Shown here: positions 8,908 to 17,330 of the stretch, one piece after another | Position numbering within the stretch: position 1 is the stretch's first letter | Layout of the letters: every line of letters begins with the position of its first letter | Source of the DNA: an uncultured Lachnospiraceae bacterium | GTDB taxonomy: Bacteria; Bacillota; Clostridia; Lachnospirales; Lachnospiraceae | DNA: 64,000 nucleotides | Assembly: GCA_910586755.1 (NCBI GenBank) | Contig: CAJUJM010000011.1 | Coordinates: forward strand, 11,271 to 75,270 | Direction of reading: 5' to 3' | The notes under the pieces: generated by a model | What the model saw: only the letters and a program-made list of their open reading frames with translations | The model's database searches: none | What the model was told of the DNA's origin: nothing | Translations under genes and position numbers: made by a program

Positions 8908-8911
8908 CCTC

Positions 8912-9700
8912 TTACAGCGTCAGATCCATATTATCGGTAATCAGCTGGCGCAGGCGCAAAAATTCGGGATCCACATAGTCACGAGGATGGGGCATATCAA
9001 TGATATACTCTTCCTTAATATGGGTTGGGCAATTGGTCAGCAGGATAATGCGGTCTGCCAGGAACAATGCCTCTTCAATGTTGTTGGTAACGAAAACTAC
9101 CGTGCGTTTTTCCTTCTGCCAGATGCGCTGTAATTCTTCTTCCATCATATATCGGGTCTGGGCGTCCAGATGTCCGAAAGGCTCGTCCAGAAGCATAATA
9201 TCCGGCTGGTTGGCATAAGCCCTGGCAATTCCCACCCGCTGGCGCATGCCGCCGGAAAGCTGGCTGGGATAGCTTTTCTCAAATCCGGTCAGCCCCACCA
9301 GTTCCAGGTACTTTTTAATCCGGGCATTGCGCTCTTCCTGCGGCATGTGGCGCACTTTGGGGCCGAACCCTACGTTTTCCTCAACCGTCATCCAGGGGAA
9401 CAGGGACGTCTTCTGATAGACCACCCCACGTTCCGGCGCCGGTCCGGTAACCTTCTTTCCCCTTGTCAGTACCTGGCCTTCTGTAGGCATATCCAGTCCT
9501 GCCAAAATGTTTAACAGGGTGGTTTTCCCGCACTGACCGGCTCCAAACAGAACCAGAAACTCATTTTCATGTACTTCAAAATCCATTCCCCGGAGGACTT
9601 CATTCTTGCCGCCGCCGTCATAGCTGTCAAAGCTACGGCCCACATTCCGACATTCCAGCACCGCCGGCGCCGCTTTTACATTCCCTTCTGCTCGTTCCAT
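8912..9700 (-). CDS. ABC transporter ATPase of TauB/SsuB type with degenerate ATP site
   Basis: The ATG at 9700 has AGGAGA eight bases upstream and is preferred over a GTG at 9706. The 262-residue ATPase has Q-loop (VYQKTSLFPWM), canonical signature (LSGGMRQR) and Walker B (IMLLDEPFG). However, Walker A reads GAGQCGKTT (Gln where the fourth-position Gly is usual) and the switch His is replaced by Asn (FVTNNIEEA). It therefore looks built to donate a good signature motif but to hold ATP weakly or without hydrolysis. The start overlaps the end of the permease gene by 25 bases, which points to coupled translation. Confidence 0.88.
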   Translation of the reverse strand: MERAEGNVKAAPAVLECRNVGRSFDSYDGGGKNEVLRGMDFEVHENEFLVLFGAGQCGKTTLLNILAGLDMPTEGQVLTRGKKVTGPAPERGVVYQKTSLFPWMTVEENVGFGPKVRHMPQEERNARIKKYLELVGLTGFEKSYPSQLSGGMRQRVGIARAYANQPDIMLLDEPFGHLDAQTRYMMEEELQRIWQKEKRTVVFVTNNIEEALFLADRIILLTNCPTHIKEEYIIDMPHPRDYVDPEFLRLRQLITDNMDLTL

Positions 9701-10479
9701 GCACACAGTCTCCTTTCTAATGCGCTTGTCAGATTGGCCAGTATAAACCCTACAATTCCGATGGCCACAATGCCAACCATGATCTGTACCGTGTTTCCGG
9801 TGTTCATGCCCCGTACAATCATCCAGCCCACCCCTTCGTTGGACTGAATCATCTCAGCGCCTACTACCGCGCTCCATCCGGCGGTTACCGCAATCTGCAA
9901 GCCTGCAAAAATATACGGAACAGAAGAAGGAAGGACGATTTCAAAGAAAATCTGGCGTTCATTAGCCCCCAGCATCCGGGCAGCCCCGATGAGCTCCGGA
10001 TCCACGTTTTTGGCTCCGTCATAGGTATTTACTGTAATAAAGCAAAAGCATCCTAAAAAGATGATAAAGAATTTTCCCGTATCTCCCAGGCCAAACCACA
10101 GGATAGAAAGAGGAATCCAGGCCAGAGGCGGAATAGGACGGATAAACTCAAAAATAGGTTTTAAAATAGCTTCCAGCAGGCGGGAGTATCCCATGCCGAC
10201 TCCCAGGGCAATTCCGGTGATGGTGGCAAAGAAAAATGCCACAGCCACCCGGTACAGGCTTACGCCAATATGAGCCAGCATGGTACGCTTGCCGATGGGG
10301 TCTACAAAGCTTTTGCAAAAAGCTGCTAACACCTGACTGGCAGGCGGGAGAAACATGGATGCGCCGGTAAATCTGGCTGCCAGTTCCCAGACTGCAAGCA
10401 GAGACAGCAGGGAAATAATCGTATAAATCACGATAAGCTGCTTATCCGAAAAACGGCTGTTTGCGGTAGAATCAATCAT
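9676..10479 (-). CDS. ABC transporter permease (TauC/SsuC type), second subunit
   Basis: This 267-residue integral membrane protein has about six hydrophobic segments and the cytoplasmic EAA-type loop GAARMLGANERQIFFEIVLPSSVPYI that docks to an ATPase. It overlaps the first permease gene by 8 bases and the following ATPase gene by 25. The two permeases are clearly related but not close duplicates, so the importer is likely heteromeric, which is uncommon in the TauC/SsuC family, where homodimers are the rule. Substrate is inferred from the operon only. Confidence 0.88.
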   Translation of the reverse strand: MIDSTANSRFSDKQLIVIYTIISLLSLLAVWELAARFTGASMFLPPASQVLAAFCKSFVDPIGKRTMLAHIGVSLYRVAVAFFFATITGIALGVGMGYSRLLEAILKPIFEFIRPIPPLAWIPLSILWFGLGDTGKFFIIFLGCFCFITVNTYDGAKNVDPELIGAARMLGANERQIFFEIVLPSSVPYIFAGLQIAVTAGWSAVVGAEMIQSNEGVGWMIVRGMNTGNTVQIMVGIVAIGIVGFILANLTSALERRLCAWNEQKGM

Positions 10480-11266
10480 GCTGTTTTCCCCTCCTTACAT
10501 ATTTTTTCTGTAATCTCTCCAGAACTGTATTCAGCAAAAGCCCTACAAATCCAATGGTAAGCATTCCCACGATAATCACATCCGGGCGGCCCAGCATACG
10601 GGCCATCTGAATCATGTAGCCCAGGCCGCTGGTAGCTGCCAGCATTTCTGCCGCTACCAATGCAACCCATGCAGAGCCTAATGCCAGACGCAAACCGGTA
10701 AAAATCATGGGAAGAGCCGTAGGGATTGCCACTTTAAACAGCAGCTGGCGGTTGGTTGCGCCAAAGGTTTTGCCTACCCATAAATGTACCTGGCTGGTAC
10801 GGCGGATTCCGGTATAGGAGTTTACGGTAGCGCTGATAAAGGCTGCAAAGAAAATGATTCCAACCTTAGAAGCATAGCCAATACCCAGCCACAAAATCAT
10901 CAGAGGAATCCAGGCCAAAGCCGGGACCGGGCGAATAATGTCGAACAAGGGTTTTGCAAACAATTCAAATTTTCTGCTCCATGCCATACCGACTCCAAGA
11001 GGAACACCGATAAGAACCCCTACTCCATAACCGCCCAGGGCGATTTTCAGACTGGACCAGATATTTTCTAAAAGAGTAGATCCATCCGGCACAGTACCGC
11101 CGCTAAGTTTATACCAGAGTGTGCCCAGAATTTTTGTGGGACTGGGAAGCATTACCGGGCTTACCAGATGAAACACATCCGTCACCATCTGCCACACCAG
11201 AAGTACGAACAAAAATGAGCATGCAGAAATCAACTTATACTTATATTTTTCAAAAAACGGCTTCAT
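10472..11266 (-). CDS. ABC transporter permease (TauC/SsuC type), first subunit
   Basis: This 264-residue membrane protein has a first TM near residues 10-30, and the EAA-type loop VGKTFGATNRQLLFKVAIPTALPMI places it in the binding-protein-dependent permease family used for nitrate, sulfonate and taurine. It starts 18 bases after the binding-protein gene and overlaps the second permease gene by 8 bases. It should form the membrane channel together with that second permease. Confidence 0.88.
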   Translation of the reverse strand: MKPFFEKYKYKLISACSFLFVLLVWQMVTDVFHLVSPVMLPSPTKILGTLWYKLSGGTVPDGSTLLENIWSSLKIALGGYGVGVLIGVPLGVGMAWSRKFELFAKPLFDIIRPVPALAWIPLMILWLGIGYASKVGIIFFAAFISATVNSYTGIRRTSQVHLWVGKTFGATNRQLLFKVAIPTALPMIFTGLRLALGSAWVALVAAEMLAATSGLGYMIQMARMLGRPDVIIVGMLTIGFVGLLLNTVLERLQKKYVRRGKQHD

Positions 11267-11284
11267 AGAATTTACACACCTTTC

Positions 11285-12349
11285 TTACTGATAAGACTGT
11301 ATAAATGTGTTAACAACATTGGTGTTGAATTTCTCCGTTGCGCTGGCTTCCAGCTGGCCCTGATCGACATAGAACTCACCCAGTTCCTTTGCAAAAAGGC
11401 CAAGCTCACGACCTTTCCAGTCTTCTTTAGTCAGCCATTTTACACGCTCTAAGTCCGCTACGCAGTTTTCACGGCTGGTTTCCATACCAGAATCCTCCAA
11501 AAACTCTACCAGCAAATCAGCGGCCATTTCCGGATCCTTCTGCAATGCCTCGCATGCTTCCAGAGTGCAGTCTACATATTTCTGAATCAGATCGGATTTT
11601 CCATCCAGAGACTTCCGGTTTCCTACTACCATATCTACGTAGCGGGTTCCCATATCTGCCAGGTTTGCTACCTGCACCATACCGCTGCTTTTCGCATCAA
11701 AGAAGGTGGGAACATTTAAAGAGGCAGCATCGCCCTGGCCGGCCTGCAGCGCCTGATAAGCCTGTACGGTATCCATATTTACAATATTTACATCCGTAGG
11801 TTCCATTCCCAGCTTTTCCAGCCATTTTAAAACGGTAAAGTGCTGAGCCGTTCCCACCGGGGTCAAAATTGTGATGCCTGCAACAGATTCCGGACTTCCT
11901 AAAACTGTAGGGAAGGAAGGATTATAACCGGTATCTTTTCCTACCGGGCAATCCGGGGAAACGAATACCCCCTGGCCGTCAGTAGATTCCAGAACCTCGC
12001 CGATAATCAGTTCATCATAATTTGCCATTCCCGTAACGGCAGCTGCTCCCATATGTCCTACATCCCACAAATCTGCAGCCAGCGCTTCATTCATAGGCGC
12101 TCCGGTGTCAAACATGGTAATCTCCATCTTAAATCCTGCCTTTTCATCCAGGCCGTTCTTCTGCATGTAATAAGTAGGAAGGCTGGTAATCGTCGGCATC
12201 GCAGCCACCCTCAAGGTAGGCAGCTGATTATTTCCTTCCGCTGCTTTTGTTGTTGTACTCTCACTCTTACCGGCGGCGCCGCCGCATCCTGCAAGAGATA
12301 AAGCAGCAGCTGCTGCCAGTAAAACGGCAAGTCCTTTTCTTCTTTTCAT
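11285..12349 (-). CDS. ABC substrate-binding lipoprotein (NMT1/TauA-like), first gene of the organosulfur operon
   Basis: This 354-residue protein begins with a lipoprotein signal (MKRRKG, a run of Ala/Leu, then L-A-G-C with Cys22) followed by a Ser/Thr-rich tether. The body has the NMT1/TauA/SsuA pattern (LPTLRVAAMPTITSLPTYYMQKNGL near the start, then GAPMNEALAADLWDVGHMG). It is the membrane-anchored receptor for the importer. These proteins bind sulfonates, nitrate, bicarbonate or pyrimidines; two downstream sulfatases make a sulfate ester or sulfonate the best guess. As first gene with its own extended -10 promoter it starts the operon that runs to 1636. Confidence 0.88.
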   Translation of the reverse strand: MKRRKGLAVLLAAAAALSLAGCGGAAGKSESTTTKAAEGNNQLPTLRVAAMPTITSLPTYYMQKNGLDEKAGFKMEITMFDTGAPMNEALAADLWDVGHMGAAAVTGMANYDELIIGEVLESTDGQGVFVSPDCPVGKDTGYNPSFPTVLGSPESVAGITILTPVGTAQHFTVLKWLEKLGMEPTDVNIVNMDTVQAYQALQAGQGDAASLNVPTFFDAKSSGMVQVANLADMGTRYVDMVVGNRKSLDGKSDLIQKYVDCTLEACEALQKDPEMAADLLVEFLEDSGMETSRENCVADLERVKWLTKEDWKGRELGLFAKELGEFYVDQGQLEASATEKFNTNVVNTFIQSYQ

Positions 12350-12401
12350 AAGTGTTATCCTCCTTTTTCATATGGAAAACGTATCTGTATTTGTTGTATT
12401 T

Positions 12402-12410
12402 ATTATATCA
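12402..12410 (-). promoter_or_regulatory. Extended -10 promoter of the organosulfur operon
   Basis: On the minus strand TGATATAAT gives a perfect -10 box (plus 12402-12407) with the TG extension, about 52 bases before the binding-protein ATG. No good -35 box is seen at 16-18 bases, so activation, perhaps by the operon's own response regulator, is likely. The rest of 12411-12728 is AT-rich and I see no gene in it. Confidence 0.5.
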
Positions 12411-12728
12411 AGGCCCTGCTGTCCTGTGTTTTGGATATTTTTACATTTCTTTACTGGTCCGGAAGTCTGTTTTTCTATTTTTACATTATGTTTGCTTTTT
12501 TGACATTCTTAGCCATTTTTTTGTCTTATTTCTACAAATTTCGCGCCCTGTTTTTGGCATATTGTCCTATTCCGATTCAAACTTTTTGCTTTTCTATGGG
12601 CTTTTTAACGGGAATTCAAAAGAAATGCCACGCAAAGTAGCGGAAAAATTAGTAGTGTATTCTCCTCTTGCTTGCAATTTAAGAAGCATTTTCCTATACT
12701 TATAAATCATGGCAAGGAGGTCATAGAA

Positions 12729-13607
12729 ATGATATTTGCAGAAAAACTAAAATCCCTTCGCAAGCAGGCAGGTATGTCCCAGGAGCAGCTGGCAGAAAAA
12801 CTGGGTGTGTCAAGACAGGCGGTAACAAAATGGGAAACCGGCGCAGGCATCCCGGATATTGAAAATATCATGGCAATCTCTGCCCTGTTTGATATTTCGA
12901 TTGATCAGCTTCTGTCTAATGGAAGGGAAACGAAGAAACCAGCAGAATATCTTTATGAAAGTATAACAGAATACGACATTGATGAACCAAAACGCTATGA
13001 TATGAAATTTGGCGGGGCAAAGCAATTCATACTCTCAGGCTATAAGGGCGAGAAAATCCGTGTTCGTCTGGTATCCAATACTCTTTCCACACTTCAGAGC
13101 GATTTTAAAGTGAAGATTGATGATATTAAAAAACGGATTGATGTGGATGTAAACCGAAAGAACGGCGTATCGGAAGCTGCCGCAAAAGAATCAGTCAGCA
13201 TTTTTGTTCAAATCCCAACGCCCTATATTGGAAAGATTGAATGTGCGGTCAATACAGAAACTGTGGAAATCCATTCTCTGGAATGTGAAAGCATAGAACT
13301 TGATACAAAGACATCCAATATTGTTTTAAAAGATGTCTCCGGGACTGTGGAGATAAACTGCAACCTTGATATGGAAGTGATCTGCCATTCCTTAAAGGGC
13401 GAAGTGGCAATTAATCAGGTGTCCGCAACCTCCAAAATCCATGTTCCTGAAGGCGCGACCTTTACTGCTCTTGCAAAAGGGATTGGAACAAGAATTTCCT
13501 ATGAGAGGGGCGGAAAGCCGGCAGATTCTTTTAGTACGCCAGACGCAGACAATCTCATTGAGCTTAACGGGATTAAAAGTGAGCTTGTCATCTGTACAGA
13601 TATTTGA
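12729..13607 (+). CDS. XRE-family regulator with C-terminal DUF4097-type beta-helix domain
   Basis: The ATG at 12729 follows AGGAGG by eight bases. This 292-residue protein has an N-terminal lambda-repressor-like helix-turn-helix (residues about 3-60: LKSLRKQAGMSQEQLAEKLG, VSRQAVTKWETG) followed by a linker and a repetitive beta-strand domain of DUF4097 type (about 100-290; recurring short beta steps such as SIELDTKTSNIVLKDVSGTVEI). Similar proteins are common in Lachnospiraceae; the C-terminal part may be a sensor or oligomerisation scaffold. The gene is divergent from the organosulfur operon and could act on it, but it has its own terminator and may only regulate itself. Confidence 0.8.
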   Translation: MIFAEKLKSLRKQAGMSQEQLAEKLGVSRQAVTKWETGAGIPDIENIMAISALFDISIDQLLSNGRETKKPAEYLYESITEYDIDEPKRYDMKFGGAKQFILSGYKGEKIRVRLVSNTLSTLQSDFKVKIDDIKKRIDVDVNRKNGVSEAAAKESVSIFVQIPTPYIGKIECAVNTETVEIHSLECESIELDTKTSNIVLKDVSGTVEINCNLDMEVICHSLKGEVAINQVSATSKIHVPEGATFTALAKGIGTRISYERGGKPADSFSTPDADNLIELNGIKSELVICTDI

Positions 13608-13622
13608 AACTTTTCACAGAAT

Positions 13623-13653
13623 TGTGCCCTCGTCTGTTGAGAACGAGGGCACA
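13623..13653 (+). terminator. Hairpin terminator after the XRE gene
   Basis: TGTGCCCTCGT (13623-13633) and ACGAGGGCACA (13643-13653) form an 11-bp perfect stem with a nine-base loop. The following T content is modest (TCCGTAAAATTTTCCC), so termination may be partial. Confidence 0.65.
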
Positions 13654-13756
13654 TCCGTAAAATTTTCCCTATTGTTTTTAAAATCTAATCGTAATGTCCT
13701 TTACAAGAAACGATATAGATAATCATCCCAGGCTCTATCTTCCCACAGCAGCCGCA

Positions 13757-14023
13757 TCAATCCACCTCTACCAAGTCATGCTCTGCAAAATGAGCTTTCC
13801 CGTCTTTTATATCCTGCATAACATTCTCCAGGTGGCGGATATTACTTTCAGAGTAAAACGGATCAGCAGAAACTTCAAAGGGAATACGGTATTCCCTCCC
13901 CACCTTCTTGGCAAAAATTGTAAAAGCAGCGCTCATAGAGAGGCCCATCTCAGCACAAGCCTGTTCCATTCTCTTTTTCACATCTGCATCCAACTTAAAA
14001 TTTACGTTAACCGTCTGCGCCAC
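13757..14023 (-). CDS. RelB/DinJ-family antitoxin, solitary
   Basis: A GTG at 14023 lies eight bases after AGGAG, giving an 88-residue protein starting AQTVNVNFKLDADVKKRMEQ. This is the ribbon-helix-helix N-terminus of RelB/DinJ antitoxins; the C-terminal half (RIPFEVSADPFYSESNI) is the toxin-wrapping part. RelB proteins dimerise on DNA and neutralise a RelE/YafQ-like toxin. No toxin gene lies on either side, so it is an orphan, a remnant, or acts in trans. A palindrome is not obvious upstream. Confidence 0.8.
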   Translation of the reverse strand: MAQTVNVNFKLDADVKKRMEQACAEMGLSMSAAFTIFAKKVGREYRIPFEVSADPFYSESNIRHLENVMQDIKDGKAHFAEHDLVEVD

Positions 14024-14154
14024 ATGCAACACTCCTTTTCCTCTTAGTATTTGATATTAGTATTATATACCAAAACAAAGAAAAAGGAACGAAAATTTCT
14101 TTATTCCCACGAGCAATAAGCCAAGTGCCATGCTCCCGCGAGCATTTGACTCTT

Positions 14155-14994
14155 TTACAGCACAGTAAGCCGGGAAAGCAACTCCTCCAGCTTTTTCGGC
14201 ATCGGAGCGTCCGGATTTAAAATCCCTTTCCGGCACAGGATGTCATACATCTCCATAACCGCAGGCCGGGTCAGATTAGCGGTATGTAACAGCGCAGGAT
14301 CAGCAAAAATCTCCTGTGGCGGCCCCTGACGTAAAACCCGCCCCTCATGGATCACCACCACTTCATCTGCCCAGGCAAAAGCATAATCCACATCATGAGT
14401 AGCCATCATCACCGTTATCCCCTTTGCGCTCATATTCTCCACCGCCTGATTTACCAACCTGACATGTTTGGGATCCAGGGAGGAAGACGGCTCATCCATA
14501 ATCACAATCTCCGGCTCCATCACCAGCACATCGGCAATGGAAACCAGCTTTTTCTGGCCTCCGGATAAGGCATGGGTGGGTTTTTCCCGGTAAGAGGCAA
14601 TATCCATCTCCTCCATGATTCGCTCCACCGCTTCTTTTGCCGCCTCTTTCGATACCCCAAGGTTTAAAATCCCGAAGGAAATCTCCTGGTATACGCTGGC
14701 GGAAAACAATTGGTTATCCGGATCCTGAAATACAATCCCCACCTTTTTCCGCAAATCCAGCAATCCTTTCCGGGAATAATCCATGGGCTTTCCATTATAA
14801 TACAGCATACCGGATCCAGGTCTGTGGATTCCGTTGCAGCACAGGAAAAACGTAGATTTTCCTGAACCATTGGAGCCTAAAAACGCCACCTTTGCGCCTC
14901 TTGGGATATCCAAAGAAAAATCATTCAGCGCCATATGGCTGTTCCCCTCATAAGAGAACTTTAGATTCCTGGCCTTTAAAATAATCTCTTCCAT
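14155..14994 (-). CDS. cbiO: Energy-coupling ATPase CbiO for cobalt uptake
   Basis: The ATG at 14994 follows AGGAAGG; an in-frame extension to 15033 overlaps cbiQ. This 279-residue ATPase has Walker A (GSNGSGKST), Q-loop (VFQDPDNQLF), signature (LSGGQKK) and Walker B (IVIMDEPSSSLD). The DPDNQLF sequence is typical of ECF-type cobalt and nickel ATPases. It powers the CbiMNQ membrane complex. It is the last gene of a four-gene operon headed by a cobalamin riboswitch. Downstream at 14100-14140 lies a short hairpin (ATGCTC / GAGCAT) that may end the transcript. Confidence 0.93.
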   Translation of the reverse strand: MEEIILKARNLKFSYEGNSHMALNDFSLDIPRGAKVAFLGSNGSGKSTFFLCCNGIHRPGSGMLYYNGKPMDYSRKGLLDLRKKVGIVFQDPDNQLFSASVYQEISFGILNLGVSKEAAKEAVERIMEEMDIASYREKPTHALSGGQKKLVSIADVLVMEPEIVIMDEPSSSLDPKHVRLVNQAVENMSAKGITVMMATHDVDYAFAWADEVVVIHEGRVLRQGPPQEIFADPALLHTANLTRPAVMEMYDILCRKGILNPDAPMPKKLEELLSRLTVL

Positions 14995-14999
14995 ATTCT

Positions 15000-15767
15000 T
15001 TACCTTCCTATCCATATGAGGAAACAGGCCCATAGTTCAAAAGCAATCATGCCAAAAGCCTCTCTTTTCTTGGGGGGATGCTCTTCCTCTAAAACCCGTA
15101 TCACTCCGTCATAGCATCGGGATTCCATGGCGTCAAAAAGTGCTTCTGAGCGCTTGACAGAGTTTACAAAAAGGCAGGATACCAGCTCTCCAAAGGAATG
15201 AAGTCCGGTCCGGTAATCCCGGTTTCCCAGCCTGGATTTCTGGGCAATGCTGACCGCCTTTCCCCGATCCAGCAATACAAAAATAAACCGGTAAATCAAA
15301 AGCATCAGCTCTGCAATTAATGCCGGACACTTCCATTTTCGAAACAAAATCAAAAGATCGGTCATAGTCGTGTTGCAGGATAAAAAATACAGACAGGACA
15401 CCGCCGCCATAGCGGTGATAAAGATCTGGAGCCCATAACCGATGGTCTCCCTTCCTCCGGTCAAATACCAGCTTCCCCACCGGATGGCAAACACCTCCAA
15501 AGGCGTCTGCCGGATGGAAACTCCCAAAATCAGGGAATTCATACCTAAAAACACCATAGGAATTGTCAGAAGCCGCAGATATTCGGAAATGGGGATTCCT
15601 CCCTTTTTTACAGTAAGAATCCCCATTGCAAAGAACACAAAAACTGCCAGGCACACAGAACGGCTCCCGATACACAGAACTAATGTTATTGCGGAAAAGG
15701 CAAACTTTTCCCCCGTATTTACATACCGCAGCCTGGAATGATAGCTGAGTTTGTCAATGGTCGCCAT
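15000..15767 (-). CDS. cbiQ: Cobalt ECF transporter T component CbiQ
   Basis: The ATG at 15767 is preceded by GAGAGGAAA with proper spacing. The 255-residue membrane protein starts MATIDKLSYHSRLRYVN, a typical CbiQ opening, and carries the coupling motifs with Ala-Arg-Gly-like helices near SRLGNRDYRTG and EALFDAMESRCYDG. CbiQ is the transmembrane scaffold linking CbiM/N to the CbiO ATPase dimer. It overlaps cbiN by 14 bases and ends five bases before cbiO. Confidence 0.92.
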   Translation of the reverse strand: MATIDKLSYHSRLRYVNTGEKFAFSAITLVLCIGSRSVCLAVFVFFAMGILTVKKGGIPISEYLRLLTIPMVFLGMNSLILGVSIRQTPLEVFAIRWGSWYLTGGRETIGYGLQIFITAMAAVSCLYFLSCNTTMTDLLILFRKWKCPALIAELMLLIYRFIFVLLDRGKAVSIAQKSRLGNRDYRTGLHSFGELVSCLFVNSVKRSEALFDAMESRCYDGVIRVLEEEHPPKKREAFGMIAFELWACFLIWIGR

Positions 15768-16074
15768 TCCACTTTTTCCTCTCCACAAAACGTCCCATAA
15801 AGAAGGCGATAATGCCTACCCCTATACCGGTCTGAACGCAGAACAGCATGCTCTCCACCTCCCCGGGAAGCTCTCCCCCAAGGATCACCTCCAACACCGG
15901 AGCAGCCCAGGGCTCATAATCCGGATTGGTCGTTTCAATCAGAGTATTTCCCTTGTCATCTGAGCCGCCAAACTCTGCATCTTTTAGAAGAAACAAAGGC
16001 GCAAAGGCAATGACAACCGCAGTTATCAAGAGTACTATCACTAATTTTTTATTGCTTTTATCTGTACTTTTCAT
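15754..16074 (-). CDS. cbiN: Cobalt transport accessory protein CbiN
   Basis: This 106-residue protein has an N-terminal TM (KLVIVLLITAVVIAFAPLFLL), an extracytoplasmic acidic loop with EFGGSDDKG and a second TM near the C-terminus (LFCVQTGIGVGIIAFFMG). This two-helix layout and its place between cbiM and cbiQ identify CbiN, which helps load Co2+ into CbiM. It starts one base after the cbiM stop codon. Confidence 0.92.
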   Translation of the reverse strand: MKSTDKSNKKLVIVLLITAVVIAFAPLFLLKDAEFGGSDDKGNTLIETTNPDYEPWAAPVLEVILGGELPGEVESMLFCVQTGIGVGIIAFFMGRFVERKKWNGDH

Positions 16075-16075
16075 C

Positions 16076-16822
16076 TTATCTGCCCTCCTTTATAAATCCG
16101 GCTGCCCTTAATTCCGGCCTTGCATAGCTTTCTAATCCTATGATCACCACTACAGTCAGAATCCCTTCTACTATGGCCAGCGGAATCTGGGTGCCTGCAA
16201 AAATAATCAGGTTTTCCTTTAACGCTATCCCAAAGGTTGTGGCGGAATTATGGGCCATGGCAAGCTGAACCGCAGTGACGCAGTATGTAAATAAATCTCC
16301 GAAAAAGGCCGCCAAAAATACAGACATTTTTCGGTTTACTTTTGCTTTTTCAAAAATCCGGAACAGAAACCAGGACAGAAACGGGCCGGCAATGGCCATG
16401 GAAAACGTATTGGCTCCCAAGGTTGTAAGACCGCCGTGAGCCAGCAAAATGGCTTGAAAAATCAGCACAATCAGTCCTAAAATTGATACTGCCGCCGGAC
16501 CAAAAAGAATTGCGCCAAGGCCGGTCCCCGTCATGTGGGAACAACTTCCGCTTACAGACGGAATTTTCAGGGAAGAAATGACAAACACAAAGGCTCCGGA
16601 CATGGCAAGAAGGGTCAGAGCCCGGCGGTTTTCTCTGACAGTCTTCTTAATAGAGAAAAATCCGGCCATAAGAAACGGGACAGAGAGCGCTCCCCAAGCC
16701 AGGCAATAGCCCACGGGAAGCGCGCCCTCCATGATGTGCATTGCATATGCCGTGGAAGTTTTTCCAAAGGTTCCGGCAAATACAATGGCAGCGGTAAGCA
16801 GTGTCTTTTCTTTTTTTGTCAT
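16076..16822 (-). CDS. cbiM: Cobalt-binding S component CbiM
   Basis: The ATG at 16822 follows AAAGGAG; an in-frame extension to 16867 enters the terminator hairpin. After a short leader the mature start MHIMEGALPVGYCLAWG carries the conserved His that becomes the N-terminal metal ligand in CbiM/NikM proteins. Several TM helices follow, including a helix with SGSCSHMTGTGLGAILFGP. It selects Co2+ (Ni2+ is possible in NikM relatives, but the cobalamin riboswitch and CbiN support cobalt). First gene of cbiMNQO. Confidence 0.94.
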   Translation of the reverse strand: MTKKEKTLLTAAIVFAGTFGKTSTAYAMHIMEGALPVGYCLAWGALSVPFLMAGFFSIKKTVRENRRALTLLAMSGAFVFVISSLKIPSVSGSCSHMTGTGLGAILFGPAAVSILGLIVLIFQAILLAHGGLTTLGANTFSMAIAGPFLSWFLFRIFEKAKVNRKMSVFLAAFFGDLFTYCVTAVQLAMAHNSATTFGIALKENLIIFAGTQIPLAIVEGILTVVVIIGLESYARPELRAAGFIKEGR

Positions 16823-16864
16823 ACAGACTCCTTTCATTCTTTGCGGGTTCCCATCCCGCCCACG

Positions 16865-16910
16865 CAAAAAAGCGCTCCTTTCTGGTTTTCACCAAATCCC
16901 AAAAGAGCGC
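16865..16910 (-). terminator. Riboswitch-controlled terminator before cbiM
   Basis: On the minus strand GCGCTCTTTT pairs with AAAGGAGCGC and is followed by TTTTTT (plus 16866-16871). It lies between the riboswitch core and the cbiM start, so ligand-bound RNA is expected to favour this stop. Confidence 0.8.
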
Positions 16911-16964
16911 CGGCGGCCGGGTGATATAGGCCGCCCGCACAGAAAGCCGTCCTTCGCAGCTTTC

Positions 16965-17165
16965 TATACAAATTTCCTATGGCGGGCAGTTCTTCTGACT
17001 TGAGCGTCTCTGCCTCTCCCTGCCTTCCCCAGCTTAAAAAGCCCAGTGGCATACCTGGGAGAAACTCTTCTCTCACAGCGGCGTGACCGTGGAGGTTTTA
17101 CACCTCGCTTCCCTATTCTCCTGCGGAATGAATCGCAGGCACCGCGCCATATTAAATTGTATTGT
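16965..17165 (-). ncRNA. Cobalamin riboswitch
   Basis: The minus strand contains the B12-box region AGGTGTAAAACCTCCACGG (plus about 17083-17101), the GGGAAGC element just before it, the GCCACTGG segment (plus about 17045-17052) and the 3' core AAGTCAGAAGAACTGCCCGCC (plus about 16981-17001) in the order expected for a cobalamin riboswitch. It sits between a consensus promoter (17233-17260) and a terminator hairpin (16865-16910). High adenosylcobalamin should switch off cobalt uptake. The exact ends are approximate. Confidence 0.92.
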
Positions 17166-17232
17166 TGTAACAGCCAAGACATAGGTTCAGACATCCCAAA
17201 CTCCCCGCTGTCTAAACTGTTACATATTTATC

Positions 17233-17260
17233 ATTATAGGCCTGGCAGTGATATTGTCAA
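17233..17260 (-). promoter_or_regulatory. Sigma-A promoter of the cbiMNQO transcript
   Basis: On the minus strand TTGACA (plus 17255-17260) and TATAAT (plus 17233-17238) are 16 bases apart, both perfect consensus. Confidence 0.8.
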
Positions 17261-17330
17261 GGAAAAGCTTCTATGAGTCGTATATCCCTTAAATCACGCT
17301 TTGCCCCGGCTGTATACACGATATCCCACC

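Noticed and set aside
12352..12705. 117-codon plus-strand frame
   Set aside because: AT-rich low-complexity hydrophobic translation across the promoter region, no ribosome-binding site.
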